DNA of 64,000 nt from Pseudomonas solani (lineage in GTDB: Bacteria > Pseudomonadota > Gammaproteobacteria > Pseudomonadales > Pseudomonadaceae). The translations under genes and the position numbers were made by a program. A model generated the notes under the pieces. The model did not search any database and had not been told where the DNA came from. It worked only from the letters and a program-made list of their open reading frames with translations. The stretch lies in NCBI RefSeq assembly GCF_026072635.1, contig NZ_AP023081.1, forward strand, positions 6,444,501 to 6,508,500, in the 5' to 3' direction. Shown one piece after another: positions 8,596 through 16,491 of the stretch (position 1 is its first letter; each line of letters opens with the position of its first letter).

Positions 8596-9432
8596 ATGAC
8601 CGCCAGCGCCGCCGCCAACCTGCCCAAGGCCAATTTTCCCGTCCGTCGCATGGACTTCAGCTTCGACTCCACCCAGAAATACTGGTGGAGCGGCGATCCC
8701 TTCATGAGCCACTTCATGAACAACCTGTCGTCGCTCTTCCCCTATGGCGAGAAGTTCTTCGTCGACAGCGTGCGCGGCGTGCGCGACCAGATCAGCGACC
8801 CGCAGCTGCAGAAGGACATCAGCGCCTTCATCGGCCAGGAAGCCATGCACTCCAAGGAACACGCCACCTACAACGACTACGCCGCCGCCCACGGCATCGA
8901 CCTGGAGCGCCTGGAACTGCGCATCAAGGTGCTGCTGGAGTGGGTCACCCGCTTCACCACCAAGAAGCAGCGCCTGGCCGCCACCTGTGCCCTGGAACAC
9001 TTCACCGCGACCATGGCCGAGCAACTGCTGCGCCGCGAAGACCTCAGCACGCAGATGGACGACCAGAAGATGTACCAGCTGTGGATGTGGCACGCGATCG
9101 AAGAGAACGAGCACAAGGCCGTGTGCTACGACGCCTACATGGCGGTTGGCGGCGGCTACTTCGAGCGCACCATCACCATGGCCCTGACCACCGTGATGTT
9201 CATCGGCGTGATCGGCGCCTTCCAGCTGCACCTGCTGCGCAAGGACGGCCAGCTGTTCAACCTGCGCAGCTGGGGGCATGGCCTGAAGACCCTGTTCAGC
9301 CTGCGCACCGGCTACTTCCCGCGCATGATCAAGCCCTACCTGGACTACTACCGCCCCGGCTTCCACCCCTTCGACCATGAAACCAAGGCGCTGGAACAAC
9401 GCTGGAAGGAGCGCCTCGGCTTCAACGGCTGA
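8596..9432 (+). CDS. PF10118-type metal-dependent hydrolase family protein with ExxH motifs
   Basis: A 278-residue protein of the family annotated as predicted metal-dependent hydrolase (PF10118). It has two ExxH signatures, EAMH within GQEAMHSKEH and ENEH within HAIEENEHKAV, plus ALEHFTATMAEQ. That spacing in a helical protein resembles a ferritin-like non-heme di-iron site. A hydrophobic stretch near residues 200-220 may bind the membrane. GAGG precedes the ATG by about nine bases. It is convergent with a TetR gene that controls a flavin monooxygenase, and the neighbouring desaturase also fits lipid oxidation. The biochemical function is not established; an oxidative role is my inference. 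Confidence 0.8.
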   Translation: MTASAAANLPKANFPVRRMDFSFDSTQKYWWSGDPFMSHFMNNLSSLFPYGEKFFVDSVRGVRDQISDPQLQKDISAFIGQEAMHSKEHATYNDYAAAHGIDLERLELRIKVLLEWVTRFTTKKQRLAATCALEHFTATMAEQLLRREDLSTQMDDQKMYQLWMWHAIEENEHKAVCYDAYMAVGGGYFERTITMALTTVMFIGVIGAFQLHLLRKDGQLFNLRSWGHGLKTLFSLRTGYFPRMIKPYLDYYRPGFHPFDHETKALEQRWKERLGFNG

Positions 9433-9448
9433 GTGATTCACGCCCAAC

Positions 9449-9476
9449 GAAAAGCCCGGAAATCGCCGGGCTTTTC
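9449..9476. terminator. Bidirectional intrinsic terminator
   Basis: An 11-bp perfect inverted repeat (GAAAAGCCCGG / CCGGGCTTTTC) with a 6-base loop has an A-run on one side and a T-run on the other. It lies between two convergent genes and can stop transcription from both. Confidence 0.85.
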
Positions 9477-9498
9477 ATTTCACGCATCCACGCGGGCC

Positions 9499-10230
9499 CT
9501 ATCGCGGGCCGTCGCCCAGCGACCCCATCGCCTCCAGCCCCTGCAGCACGCTGGCACCGGTGAAGAGGAACAGCACCTGCTCCTCGGCCTCCAGGCGGAT
9601 GTCGGCACGGCGCTCGGGCTCACCGATGAAATCCAGGGACATCTGGAACAGGTTGCGGCTGATCAGGCTGGACACCCGCCGCACCACCGCATCGGGCACC
9701 AGCGCCGGCAGCAGCTTGAACTCGACTATGTCCTCGGCCATATCATCGGCGAACGCGTCCATCACCTCGCGCAACGCCTCGCGCATGGCCGGCGACGCGC
9801 CATGCAGCTCGCGCACGCCGATGATGAAGGCCTCGGCGTTGTCGGCGACGAAGTCGAAGAACAGGTTCACCGTCTCATGGCACACGCGCTTGCCGCGCCC
9901 CAGGTCGATGCCCATCAGCTTGGGCATGGCCCTGTGCTCGCCCTGCACCGCCCGCGCCGCCGCTTCCCGGCGCAGGTCACGCAGGGGCTGGCGCAACTGG
10001 GTGGAGATGTTGCGGATCATCGCCAGGCCCAGGTCGTCCACGTCCTTGAAATGGCGATAGAAGGTATTGGGGTTGAGCCCCGCCTCCCGCGCCAGCTCGC
10101 GCAGGCCGAGGCTGCTCAGGCTGCGGCTCTGGGAGGTCAGGCGCAGGGCCGCCTCCATCAGCAGGCGCTTGCCCGGTGCATCGACTGCTCTTTCCTTGGA
10201 CTGTTGCCCGTCGTCCAGCACAGAACTCAT
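9499..10230 (-). CDS. TetR family transcriptional repressor
   Basis: A 243-residue regulator. The N-terminal helix-turn-helix is clear at about residues 22-70 (GKRLLMEAALRL ... LGLRELAREAGLNPNTFYRHFKDVDDLG); the long C-terminal half is the ligand and dimerisation domain. It is divergently transcribed from the flavin monooxygenase/SDR operon. The space between carries two near-identical 16-bp palindromes, so it most likely represses both itself and that operon until a hydrophobic substrate binds. The ligand is unknown. Confidence 0.9.
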   Translation of the reverse strand: MSSVLDDGQQSKERAVDAPGKRLLMEAALRLTSQSRSLSSLGLRELAREAGLNPNTFYRHFKDVDDLGLAMIRNISTQLRQPLRDLRREAAARAVQGEHRAMPKLMGIDLGRGKRVCHETVNLFFDFVADNAEAFIIGVRELHGASPAMREALREVMDAFADDMAEDIVEFKLLPALVPDAVVRRVSSLISRNLFQMSLDFIGEPERRADIRLEAEEQVLFLFTGASVLQGLEAMGSLGDGPR

Positions 10231-10277
10231 GGCTGACCCTACCTAAGGTTGGTTGTACCGCGATGGCTTGCTGGCGA

Positions 10278-10313
10278 GTATACATCTGTCTACATTGGTA
10301 TACAGCTGTATAC
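10278..10313. promoter_or_regulatory. Double palindromic operator for the adjacent TetR repressor
   Basis: A perfect 16-bp palindrome GTATACAGCTGTATAC spans 10298-10313. A second copy, GTATACATCTGTCTAC at 10278-10293, matches it at 14 of 16 positions. The centres are 20 bp apart, about two helical turns, so two dimers would bind the same face. They lie between the divergent TetR and monooxygenase genes, the typical operator position. Confidence 0.75.
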
Positions 10314-10344
10314 GCCACAAAATAAGCATAACAGGAGCTTGGCC

Positions 10345-11907
10345 ATGAACGCGCCCGTATCACCTCCCACCCCTGCCCGCCACTGCAAGGTTGCCATCAT
10401 CGGCTCCGGCTTCTCCGGCCTGGGCATGGCGATCCGCCTGAAACAGAAAGGCGAGAACGATTTCCTCCTGTTCGAGAAGGAAGCCGGCGTCGGCGGCACC
10501 TGGCGCGTCAACAACTACCCGGGCTGCGGCTGCGACGTGCAATCGCACCTCTACTCCTTCTCCTTCGAGCCGAACCCCAACTGGACGCGGATGTTCGCCA
10601 AGCAGGAAGAGATCAAGGGCTACCTGGAAGGCTGCTGGGAGAAATACCGCCTGCAGGACAAGACCCTGCTCGGCACCGAGATCACCCGCGTGGCCTGGAG
10701 CGACAGCGAAGAGCTCTGGCACATAGACGACGCCGCCGGCAATCACTACACCGCGCAGTTCGTGGTGTCCGGCATGGGCGCCCTGTCCACCCCGGCCATC
10801 CCCCACCTCAATGGCTTGGAGAACTTCGCCGGCAAGAGCTTCCATTCCCAGCAGTGGGACCACAACTACGACCTGGCGGGCAAGCGCATCGCCGTGGTCG
10901 GCACCGGCGCCTCGTCCATCCAGTTCGTACCGCAGATCCAGAAGGTGGTCGGCCAGCTCGACCTCTACCAGCGCACCGCGCCCTGGGTCATGCCCAAGCC
11001 GGACCGCGCCATCAGCGAAAACGAACGCTCGCGCTTCAAGCGCTTCCCCCTGCTGCAGAAGCTCTGGCGCGGCGGCATCTACGCCATCCTCGAAAGCCGC
11101 GTGATCGGCTTCGCCCTGACCCCGAAGGTGATGAAGCTCGCCCAGCTGGTGGCCAAGGGTTACATCAAGCGCAAGATCAAGGACCCGGTGCTGCGCGCCA
11201 AGGTCACGCCCGACTACACCATGGGCTGCAAGCGCGTGCTGATCTCCAACGACTACTACCCGGCGCTGACCCAGGCCAACGTCGACGTCATCACCGATGG
11301 CATCCAGGAAATCCGCGCCAACAGCATCGTCACCCAGGATGGCCAGGAACGCCCGGTTGACGCCATCATCTTTGGCACCGGCTTCACCCCCAGCGACCCG
11401 CTGCCGCGCGGCGTGGTCTTCGGCCGCGGTGGCGTCGACCTGCTCGACACCTGGCCGGAAGGCCCGGAAGCCTACAAGGGCACCCTCACCGCCGGCTTCC
11501 CCAACCTGTTCTTCCTCATGGGCCCGAACACCGGCCTGGGCCACAACTCGATGGTCTACATGATCGAATCGCAGATCCACTACGTGCTCGGCGCCCTCGA
11601 CCTGCTCGACCAGCGCAAGCTGCAGAGCCTGGAGGTCAAGCGCGAGGTGCAGGACAAATTCAACGGCAAGATCCAGGGCAGCCTGGGCAACACCGTGTGG
11701 AACGCCGGCGGCTGCAAGAGCTGGTACATCCACCCGGTCAGCGGCCGCAACTGCACCGTATGGCCCGGCTTCACCTGGCGCTTCCGCCTGCTGACCCGCA
11801 ACTTCGACCCGGCGGCCTATCACTTCAGCCGCATCCAGCCGGTGCACGCCGCCCAGGGGCCGCTGACCCTCGCCACCACCACTGCAGCAGAAGGAGTACC
11901 GGCATGA
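10345..11907 (+). CDS. Flavin-containing monooxygenase, Baeyer-Villiger type
   Basis: A 520-residue class B flavoprotein monooxygenase. The FAD-binding motif is GSGFSG near residue 17, the NADPH motif GTGASS lies near 191, and FAGKSFHSQQWD between them matches the FxGxxxHxxxW[PD] fingerprint of Baeyer-Villiger enzymes. These use NADPH and O2 to insert oxygen next to a carbonyl or to oxidise heteroatoms. AGGAG lies eight bases before the ATG at 10345. The stop overlaps the start of the SDR gene (ATGA), so they form one operon under the TetR operator. Ketone or steroid-like substrates are possible; sequence does not decide. Confidence 0.9.
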   Translation: MNAPVSPPTPARHCKVAIIGSGFSGLGMAIRLKQKGENDFLLFEKEAGVGGTWRVNNYPGCGCDVQSHLYSFSFEPNPNWTRMFAKQEEIKGYLEGCWEKYRLQDKTLLGTEITRVAWSDSEELWHIDDAAGNHYTAQFVVSGMGALSTPAIPHLNGLENFAGKSFHSQQWDHNYDLAGKRIAVVGTGASSIQFVPQIQKVVGQLDLYQRTAPWVMPKPDRAISENERSRFKRFPLLQKLWRGGIYAILESRVIGFALTPKVMKLAQLVAKGYIKRKIKDPVLRAKVTPDYTMGCKRVLISNDYYPALTQANVDVITDGIQEIRANSIVTQDGQERPVDAIIFGTGFTPSDPLPRGVVFGRGGVDLLDTWPEGPEAYKGTLTAGFPNLFFLMGPNTGLGHNSMVYMIESQIHYVLGALDLLDQRKLQSLEVKREVQDKFNGKIQGSLGNTVWNAGGCKSWYIHPVSGRNCTVWPGFTWRFRLLTRNFDPAAYHFSRIQPVHAAQGPLTLATTTAAEGVPA

Positions 11908-12791
11908 AGTCCTTCGAGAACAAGGTCGCCGCCATCACCGGCGCGGGCTCCGGCATCGGCCGCGCCCTCGCCTACGGCCTGGCCCGCCAGGGCTGTCACC
12001 TGGCGCTTTCCGACGTCAACGCCGAAAGCCTGGCGGAAACCGCTGCCCAGGCCCGCAAGCTCGGCGTGCAGGTCACCGACACCCTGGTCAACGTCGCCGA
12101 CCGCGAAGCGGTACACGCCTGGGCCGACCAGGTGGTGCTCGACCACGGCCGGGTCAACCTGATCTTCAACAACGCCGGCGTCGCCCATGCCGGCACCGTG
12201 GAAGGCAGCGACTACTCGGAATACGAGTGGATCATGAACATCAACTTCTGGGGCGTGATGCACGGCACCAAGGCCTTCCTGCCGCACATCAAGGCCACCG
12301 GCGACGGCCAGATCGTCAACGTCTCCAGCGTGTTCGGCCTGTTCGCCCAGCCCGGCATGAGCGCCTACAACGCCACCAAGTTCGCCGTGCGCGGCTTCAC
12401 CGAAGCCCTGCGCCAGGAGCTGGACATGGAAGGCTGCGGCGTCTCCGCCAGCTGCGTGCACCCCGGCGGCATCAAGACCAACATCGCCAAGACCGCCCGG
12501 ATGAACGACAGCCTCGCCCGGGTCGTCGGCCAGGAAACCGACCAGGCACGCAAGCAGTTCAACGACCAGTTGCTGCGCACCACCCCGGACAAGGCCGCCT
12601 CGGTGATCCTGCGCGGCGTGCTCAAGGACAACCGGCGCATCCTCATCGGCGCCGACGCCTGGACCCTGGACGGCATGCAGCGCCTGCTGCCGACCTTCTA
12701 CCAGCGCCTGGTCACTACCTCCATGCGCCTGGCCGCCCGCTTCGCACCCAAACCCCGTCGGGACCGTGAAGCGCAGAACCTGGCGGACTGA
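11904..12791 (+). CDS. Short-chain dehydrogenase/reductase
   Basis: A 295-residue classical SDR. The coenzyme motif TGAGSGIG is near residue 13, NNAG follows at about 90, and the catalytic Ser (NVSSVFG) and YxxxK (YNATK) are in order. Such enzymes interconvert alcohols and ketones with NAD(P). The gene starts in the ATGA that ends the monooxygenase gene. A natural reading is that the SDR makes the ketone which the monooxygenase converts to an ester; this is inferred from the pairing only. The C-terminus past about residue 250 is basic and longer than the minimal fold. Confidence 0.9.
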   Translation: MKSFENKVAAITGAGSGIGRALAYGLARQGCHLALSDVNAESLAETAAQARKLGVQVTDTLVNVADREAVHAWADQVVLDHGRVNLIFNNAGVAHAGTVEGSDYSEYEWIMNINFWGVMHGTKAFLPHIKATGDGQIVNVSSVFGLFAQPGMSAYNATKFAVRGFTEALRQELDMEGCGVSASCVHPGGIKTNIAKTARMNDSLARVVGQETDQARKQFNDQLLRTTPDKAASVILRGVLKDNRRILIGADAWTLDGMQRLLPTFYQRLVTTSMRLAARFAPKPRRDREAQNLAD

Positions 12792-12798
12792 TCCACCC

Positions 12799-12858
12799 CG
12801 CGTAGCCCGTGCCCAGCCCGGGGGGCTCATCTCCCCGGGCTGAAGCCCGGGCTACGCG
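12799..12858. terminator. Large cruciform-forming repeat after the SDR gene
   Basis: Two nested inverted repeats: an outer 11-bp arm (CGCGTAGCCCG, 12799-12809, with its complement at 12848-12858) and an inner 9-bp arm (AGCCCGGGG, 12815-12823, with 12833-12841). The gctgaagcccgggctac unit recurs near 27620, so this is a member of a dispersed repeat family that probably also ends transcription. Confidence 0.6.
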
Positions 12859-12878
12859 GTGGTCGTATCGCCCTTATC

Positions 12879-12936
12879 GTCGGGTTGCACCCGACCTACC
12901 TGCACCCCCCTCGTAGGAGCGAGCTCTGCTCGCGAA
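12879..12936. repeat. Two dispersed intergenic repeat units
   Basis: GTCGGGTTGCACCCGAC at 12879-12895 is found again near 35840. The unit gtaggagcgagctctgctcg (12913-12932) recurs in reverse orientation at 33833-33856. Both are short palindromes sitting only between genes, as REP-like repeats do. Confidence 0.7.
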
Positions 12937-12992
12937 GCCCTGCTCTTCCCTGCCCCCCTTCACTCCCCTCACGCCCCTATTCCTGCAAAATC

Positions 12993-13010
12993 CGTTCGGA
13001 TATCCGAACG
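12993..13010. promoter_or_regulatory. Putative AauR upstream activator site
   Basis: A perfect 18-bp palindrome, CGTTCGGATATCCGAACG, containing TTCGG-N4-CCGAA. To my recollection that inverted repeat has been described for AauR targets in P. putida. It lies about 115 bp before the sigma-54 promoter of aatJ, the distance expected for an enhancer-type activator. The rest of this 418-base gap holds repeats upstream and an AT-rich stretch (13070-13110) where looping or IHF binding could occur. Confidence 0.75.
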
Positions 13011-13124
13011 ATAAAACCCACCAAAGCCGGAACCCCGAACATCGCACCTCAAAGCGCTTTCCGCACATAAAAATAAATCCATATAAATCAATAAGTTAAA
13101 TACGAAACGACAAGACCATACAGA

Positions 13125-13139
13125 TGGCACGCATCCTGC
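13125..13139 (+). promoter_or_regulatory. Sigma-54 (RpoN) promoter of aatJ
   Basis: TGGCACGCATCCTGC matches the -24/-12 consensus TGGCACG-N4-TTGC with one substitution and correct GG to GC spacing. It would start transcription near 13151, leaving a leader of about 60 bases before aatJ. The downstream regulator AauR is a sigma-54 activator, which fits. Confidence 0.8.
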
Positions 13140-13209
13140 CATTACAGATCCCCGACGGCGCCGAACCGCTGGCGTCGATAAGAACAAACAAAGTCGAGGA
13201 CTGAAACAC

Positions 13210-14118
13210 ATGCGTATCCTTCCGAAGGTTCTGGCCGCCGCCATTGCAGCGACCCTGATTTCCGCTCCCGCTATCGCCGAAGAACTGACCGGCACACTCA
13301 AGAAGATCAAGGACAGCGGCACCATCGTCCTCGGTCACCGTGACGCCTCCATCCCCTTCTCCTACCTCGGCACCGAGCCGGGCAAGCCGGTGGGCTACTC
13401 CCACGACATCCAGCTGAAGGTCGTCGAAGCCATCAAGAAGGAACTGGCCCTGCCGGACCTGAAGGTGCGCTACAACCTGGTGACCTCGCAGACCCGCATC
13501 CCGCTGGTGCAGAACGGTACCGTCGACATCGAGTGCGGCTCCACCACCAATAACCTCGAGCGCCAGAAGCAGGTCGGCTTCTCCGTCGGCATCTTCGAAG
13601 TCGGCACCCGCCTGCTGTCGAAGAAGACCGCCGGCATCAACGACTTCGCCGACCTCAAGGGCAAGAACGTGGTGACCACCGCCGGCACCACCTCCGAGCG
13701 CCTGCTCAAGTCCATGAACGCCGAGAAGCAGATGGGCATGAACATCATCTCGGCCAAGGACCACGGCGAATCCTTCCTGATGCTGGAATCCGGCCGTGCC
13801 ATCGCCTTCATGATGGACGACGCCCTGCTCTACGGTGAGATGGCCAAGGCCAAGAAGCCCGCCGACTGGGTCGTCACCGGCGAACCGCAGTCCTATGAAA
13901 TCTACGGCTGCATGGTCCGCAAGGAAGACGAGGCCTTCAAGAAAGTGGTCGACAAGGCCATCGCCGACACCTTCGCCTCGGGCGAGATCAACGGCATCTA
14001 CGACAAGTGGTTCACCCAGCCGATCCCGCCGAAGAACCTCAACCTCAACTTCCCCATGAGCGACGAGCTGAAGAAGCTGATCGCCTCCCCCACCGACAAG
14101 TCGGCCGAAGAAATCTGA
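13210..14118 (+). CDS. aatJ: Glutamate/aspartate ABC transporter, periplasmic binding protein AatJ
   Basis: A 302-residue family-3 solute-binding protein. A cleavable signal peptide (KVLAAAIAATLISAPAIAEE) is followed by the binding domain starting GTLKKIKDSGTIVLGHRDASIPFSY. It captures acidic amino acids in the periplasm and delivers them to AatQM/AatP. Gene order J-Q-M-P followed by aauSR matches P. aeruginosa except that the ggt and ansB genes found there between aatP and aauS are absent. Expression is probably driven by the sigma-54 promoter and palindrome just upstream. Confidence 0.93.
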   Translation: MRILPKVLAAAIAATLISAPAIAEELTGTLKKIKDSGTIVLGHRDASIPFSYLGTEPGKPVGYSHDIQLKVVEAIKKELALPDLKVRYNLVTSQTRIPLVQNGTVDIECGSTTNNLERQKQVGFSVGIFEVGTRLLSKKTAGINDFADLKGKNVVTTAGTTSERLLKSMNAEKQMGMNIISAKDHGESFLMLESGRAIAFMMDDALLYGEMAKAKKPADWVVTGEPQSYEIYGCMVRKEDEAFKKVVDKAIADTFASGEINGIYDKWFTQPIPPKNLNLNFPMSDELKKLIASPTDKSAEEI

Positions 14119-14127
14119 CCTGTCGCG

Positions 14128-14150
14128 CCCATCCCGCCTCGCGGGATGGG
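14128..14150 (+). terminator. Hairpin between aatJ and aatQ
   Basis: A perfect 10-bp inverted repeat CCCATCCCGC / GCGGGATGGG with a 3-base loop and no T-run. Hairpins here commonly protect the binding-protein mRNA and lower expression of the permease genes behind it; that role is inferred. Confidence 0.55.
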
Positions 14151-14251
14151 CCAGGAGCAAGGGCCGCCGGCTCCCCGCGGCGCCGGCCGGCCCCTCCTCC
14201 CTCCACTGCTTTCAACCGCAGAAAGACAAGAACCCTGAGGGGAAAACCCTG

Positions 14252-14998
14252 ATGAACTACAACTGGGACTGGGGCGTGTTCTTCAAGTCCACCGGCATCG
14301 GCAGCGAAATCTACCTGGACTGGTTCGTCACCGGCCTGGGCTGGACCATCGCCATCGCCCTCGCCGCCTGGATCGTCGCGCTCCTGCTGGGCTCGCTGCT
14401 CGGCGTCATGCGTACCGTGCCCAACCGCTGGGTGTCCGGCATCGCCACCACCTACGTGGAAATCTTCCGCAACGTGCCGCTGCTGGTGCAGCTGTTCCTC
14501 TGGTACTTCCTGGTGCCGGACCTGCTGCCCGAGCCACTGGAAATCTGGTTCAAGCAAGACCTCAACCCGGCCACGTCCGCCTACCTGAGCGTGGTCGTAT
14601 GCCTCGGCCTGTTCACCGCCGCCCGCGTCTGCGAGCAGGTGCGCACCGGCATCCAGGCGCTGCCTGCCGGCCAGGCCTCCGCCGCCCGCGCCATGGGCTT
14701 CCGCATGCCGGCGATCTACCGCTACGTGCTGCTGCCGCAAGCCTTCCGCATCATCATTCCGCCGCTGACCAGCGAGTTCCTCAACATCTTCAAGAACTCC
14801 TCGGTGGCCTCCCTCATCGGCCTGATGGAGCTGCTCGCGCAGACCAAGCAGACCGCCGAGTTCTCCGCCAACCTGTTCGAGGCCTTCACCCTCGCCACGC
14901 TGATCTACTTCACCCTGAACATGAGCCTGATGCTGTTCATGCGCATGGTTGAACGCAAGGTCGCAGTCCCGGGCCTGATCGCCGTAGGAGGCAAATGA
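14252..14998 (+). CDS. aatQ: Glutamate/aspartate ABC transporter permease AatQ
   Basis: A 248-residue inner-membrane permease of the His/Glu/Gln/Arg/opine family. It has about five hydrophobic helices and the cytoplasmic EAA-type loop (GIQALPAGQASAARAMGF) that contacts the ATPase. FKNSSVASLIGLMEL near the C-terminus is typical of GltJ-type subunits. It ends in an overlap with aatM and should form the heteromeric channel with it. Confidence 0.93.
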   Translation: MNYNWDWGVFFKSTGIGSEIYLDWFVTGLGWTIAIALAAWIVALLLGSLLGVMRTVPNRWVSGIATTYVEIFRNVPLLVQLFLWYFLVPDLLPEPLEIWFKQDLNPATSAYLSVVVCLGLFTAARVCEQVRTGIQALPAGQASAARAMGFRMPAIYRYVLLPQAFRIIIPPLTSEFLNIFKNSSVASLIGLMELLAQTKQTAEFSANLFEAFTLATLIYFTLNMSLMLFMRMVERKVAVPGLIAVGGK

Positions 14999-15669
14999 TG
15001 GAGATGGATTTCAGCGCAATCATCCCCGCCCTGCCAGGCCTGGTCGACGGCATGCTGATGACCCTGCAGCTCATGGTGCTGGGCATCATCGGCGGCGTGG
15101 TGCTCGGCACCCTGCTGGCGCTCATGCGCCTGTCGCACAACCCGCTGCTGTCGAAGCTCGGCGCCCTCTACGTCAACTACTTCCGCTCCATCCCGCTGCT
15201 GCTGGTGATCACCTGGTTCTACTTCGCGGTGCCCTTCGTGCTGCGCTGGATCACCGGCGAAGACACCCCGGTGGGCGCGTTCACCTCCTGCCTCATCGCC
15301 TTCATGATGTTCGAGGCGGCGTACTTCTGCGAAATCGTCCGCGCCGGCATCCAGGCCATCCCCCGTGGGCAGATGGGCGCCGCCCAGGCCCTGGGCATGA
15401 CCTACGGCCAGACCATGCGCCTGATCATCCTGCCCCAGGCGTTCCGCAAGATGACCCCGCTGCTGCTGCAGCAAAGCATCATCCTGTTCCAGGACACCTC
15501 GCTCGTTTACACCGTGGGCCTGATGGACTTCCTCAACGCCGCCCGTTCCCGTGGCGACATCATCGGCCAGCCGCACGAATTCCTGATCTTCGCCGGCCTG
15601 GTGTACTTCACCGTCAGCTTCGCCGCCTCGCAGCTGGTCAAGCTCCTGCAAAAAAGGTTAGCCGTATGA
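14995..15669 (+). CDS. aatM: Glutamate/aspartate ABC transporter permease AatM
   Basis: A 224-residue permease, partner of AatQ. The EAA-like loop reads GIQAIPRGQMGAAQALGM; the C-terminal FQDTSLVYTVGLMDF corresponds to GltK-type subunits. Two adjacent ATGs (14995 and 14998) are possible; AGGAGG stands just upstream. The start overlaps the aatQ stop and the stop overlaps the aatP start, so the three are translationally coupled. Confidence 0.92.
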   Translation: MMEMDFSAIIPALPGLVDGMLMTLQLMVLGIIGGVVLGTLLALMRLSHNPLLSKLGALYVNYFRSIPLLLVITWFYFAVPFVLRWITGEDTPVGAFTSCLIAFMMFEAAYFCEIVRAGIQAIPRGQMGAAQALGMTYGQTMRLIILPQAFRKMTPLLLQQSIILFQDTSLVYTVGLMDFLNAARSRGDIIGQPHEFLIFAGLVYFTVSFAASQLVKLLQKRLAV

Positions 15670-16400
15670 TTTCGATCAAGAACGTCAACAAGTGGTACGG
15701 GGAATTCCAGGTGCTGACCGACTGCAGCACCGAGGTCCAGAAAGGTGAAGTGGTGGTCGTCTGCGGGCCGTCCGGCTCCGGAAAATCCACCCTGATCAAG
15801 TGCGTCAACGCGCTGGAGCCCTTCCAGAAGGGCGACATCGTCGTCGACGGCACCTCCATCGCCGACAAGAAGACCGACCTGCCCAAGCTGCGCTCCCGCG
15901 TCGGCATGGTGTTCCAGCACTTCGAGCTGTTCCCGCACCTGTCGATCACCGAGAACCTCACCATCGCCCAGATCAAGGTGCTTGGCCGCAGCAAGGAAGA
16001 AGCCACCGCCAAGGGGCTCAAGCTGCTGGAGCGCGTCGGCCTCTCCGCCCACGCCCACAAGCACCCGGGCCAGCTCTCCGGCGGCCAGCAGCAGCGCGTC
16101 GCCATCGCCCGCGCCCTGGCCATGGACCCGGTGGTGATGCTGTTCGACGAGCCCACCTCGGCGCTCGACCCAGAGATGGTCAACGAAGTGCTCGACGTGA
16201 TGGTGCAACTGGCCAACGAAGGCATGACCATGATGTGCGTCACCCACGAGATGGGCTTCGCCCGCAAGGTCGCCGACCGGGTGATCTTCATGGACGCCGG
16301 CCAGATCGTCGAAGACTGCCCCAAGGAAGAGTTCTTCGGCGACGTCAGCCAGCGCTCCGAACGCGCCCAGCAGTTCCTCGCCAAGATCCTGCAACATTGA
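15666..16400 (+). CDS. aatP: Glutamate/aspartate ABC transporter ATP-binding protein AatP
   Basis: A 244-residue ABC ATPase powering AatJQM. Walker A GPSGSGKS (about residues 36-43), signature LSGGQQQR, Walker B VVMLFDEPTSALDP and the switch His in CVTHEMGF are all intact. The sequence closely follows GltL/GlnQ-type polar amino acid ATPases. It begins in the last codons of aatM and is followed by a hairpin before aauS. Confidence 0.93.
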   Translation: MISIKNVNKWYGEFQVLTDCSTEVQKGEVVVVCGPSGSGKSTLIKCVNALEPFQKGDIVVDGTSIADKKTDLPKLRSRVGMVFQHFELFPHLSITENLTIAQIKVLGRSKEEATAKGLKLLERVGLSAHAHKHPGQLSGGQQQRVAIARALAMDPVVMLFDEPTSALDPEMVNEVLDVMVQLANEGMTMMCVTHEMGFARKVADRVIFMDAGQIVEDCPKEEFFGDVSQRSERAQQFLAKILQH

Positions 16401-16408
16401 TGCACCGC

Positions 16409-16433
16409 GCCCCTCTCCACCTCGGAGAGGGGC
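16409..16433 (+). terminator. Hairpin after aatP
   Basis: A perfect 10-bp inverted repeat GCCCCTCTCC / GGAGAGGGGC with a 5-base loop follows the aatP stop. No T-run is present, so read-through into aauS is possible. Confidence 0.5.
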
Positions 16434-16491
16434 CGCGTCGCCCCACCCGCCGCTCGGCGCCCCGCACCGACTGGCAAGGCCCGGACCACTT

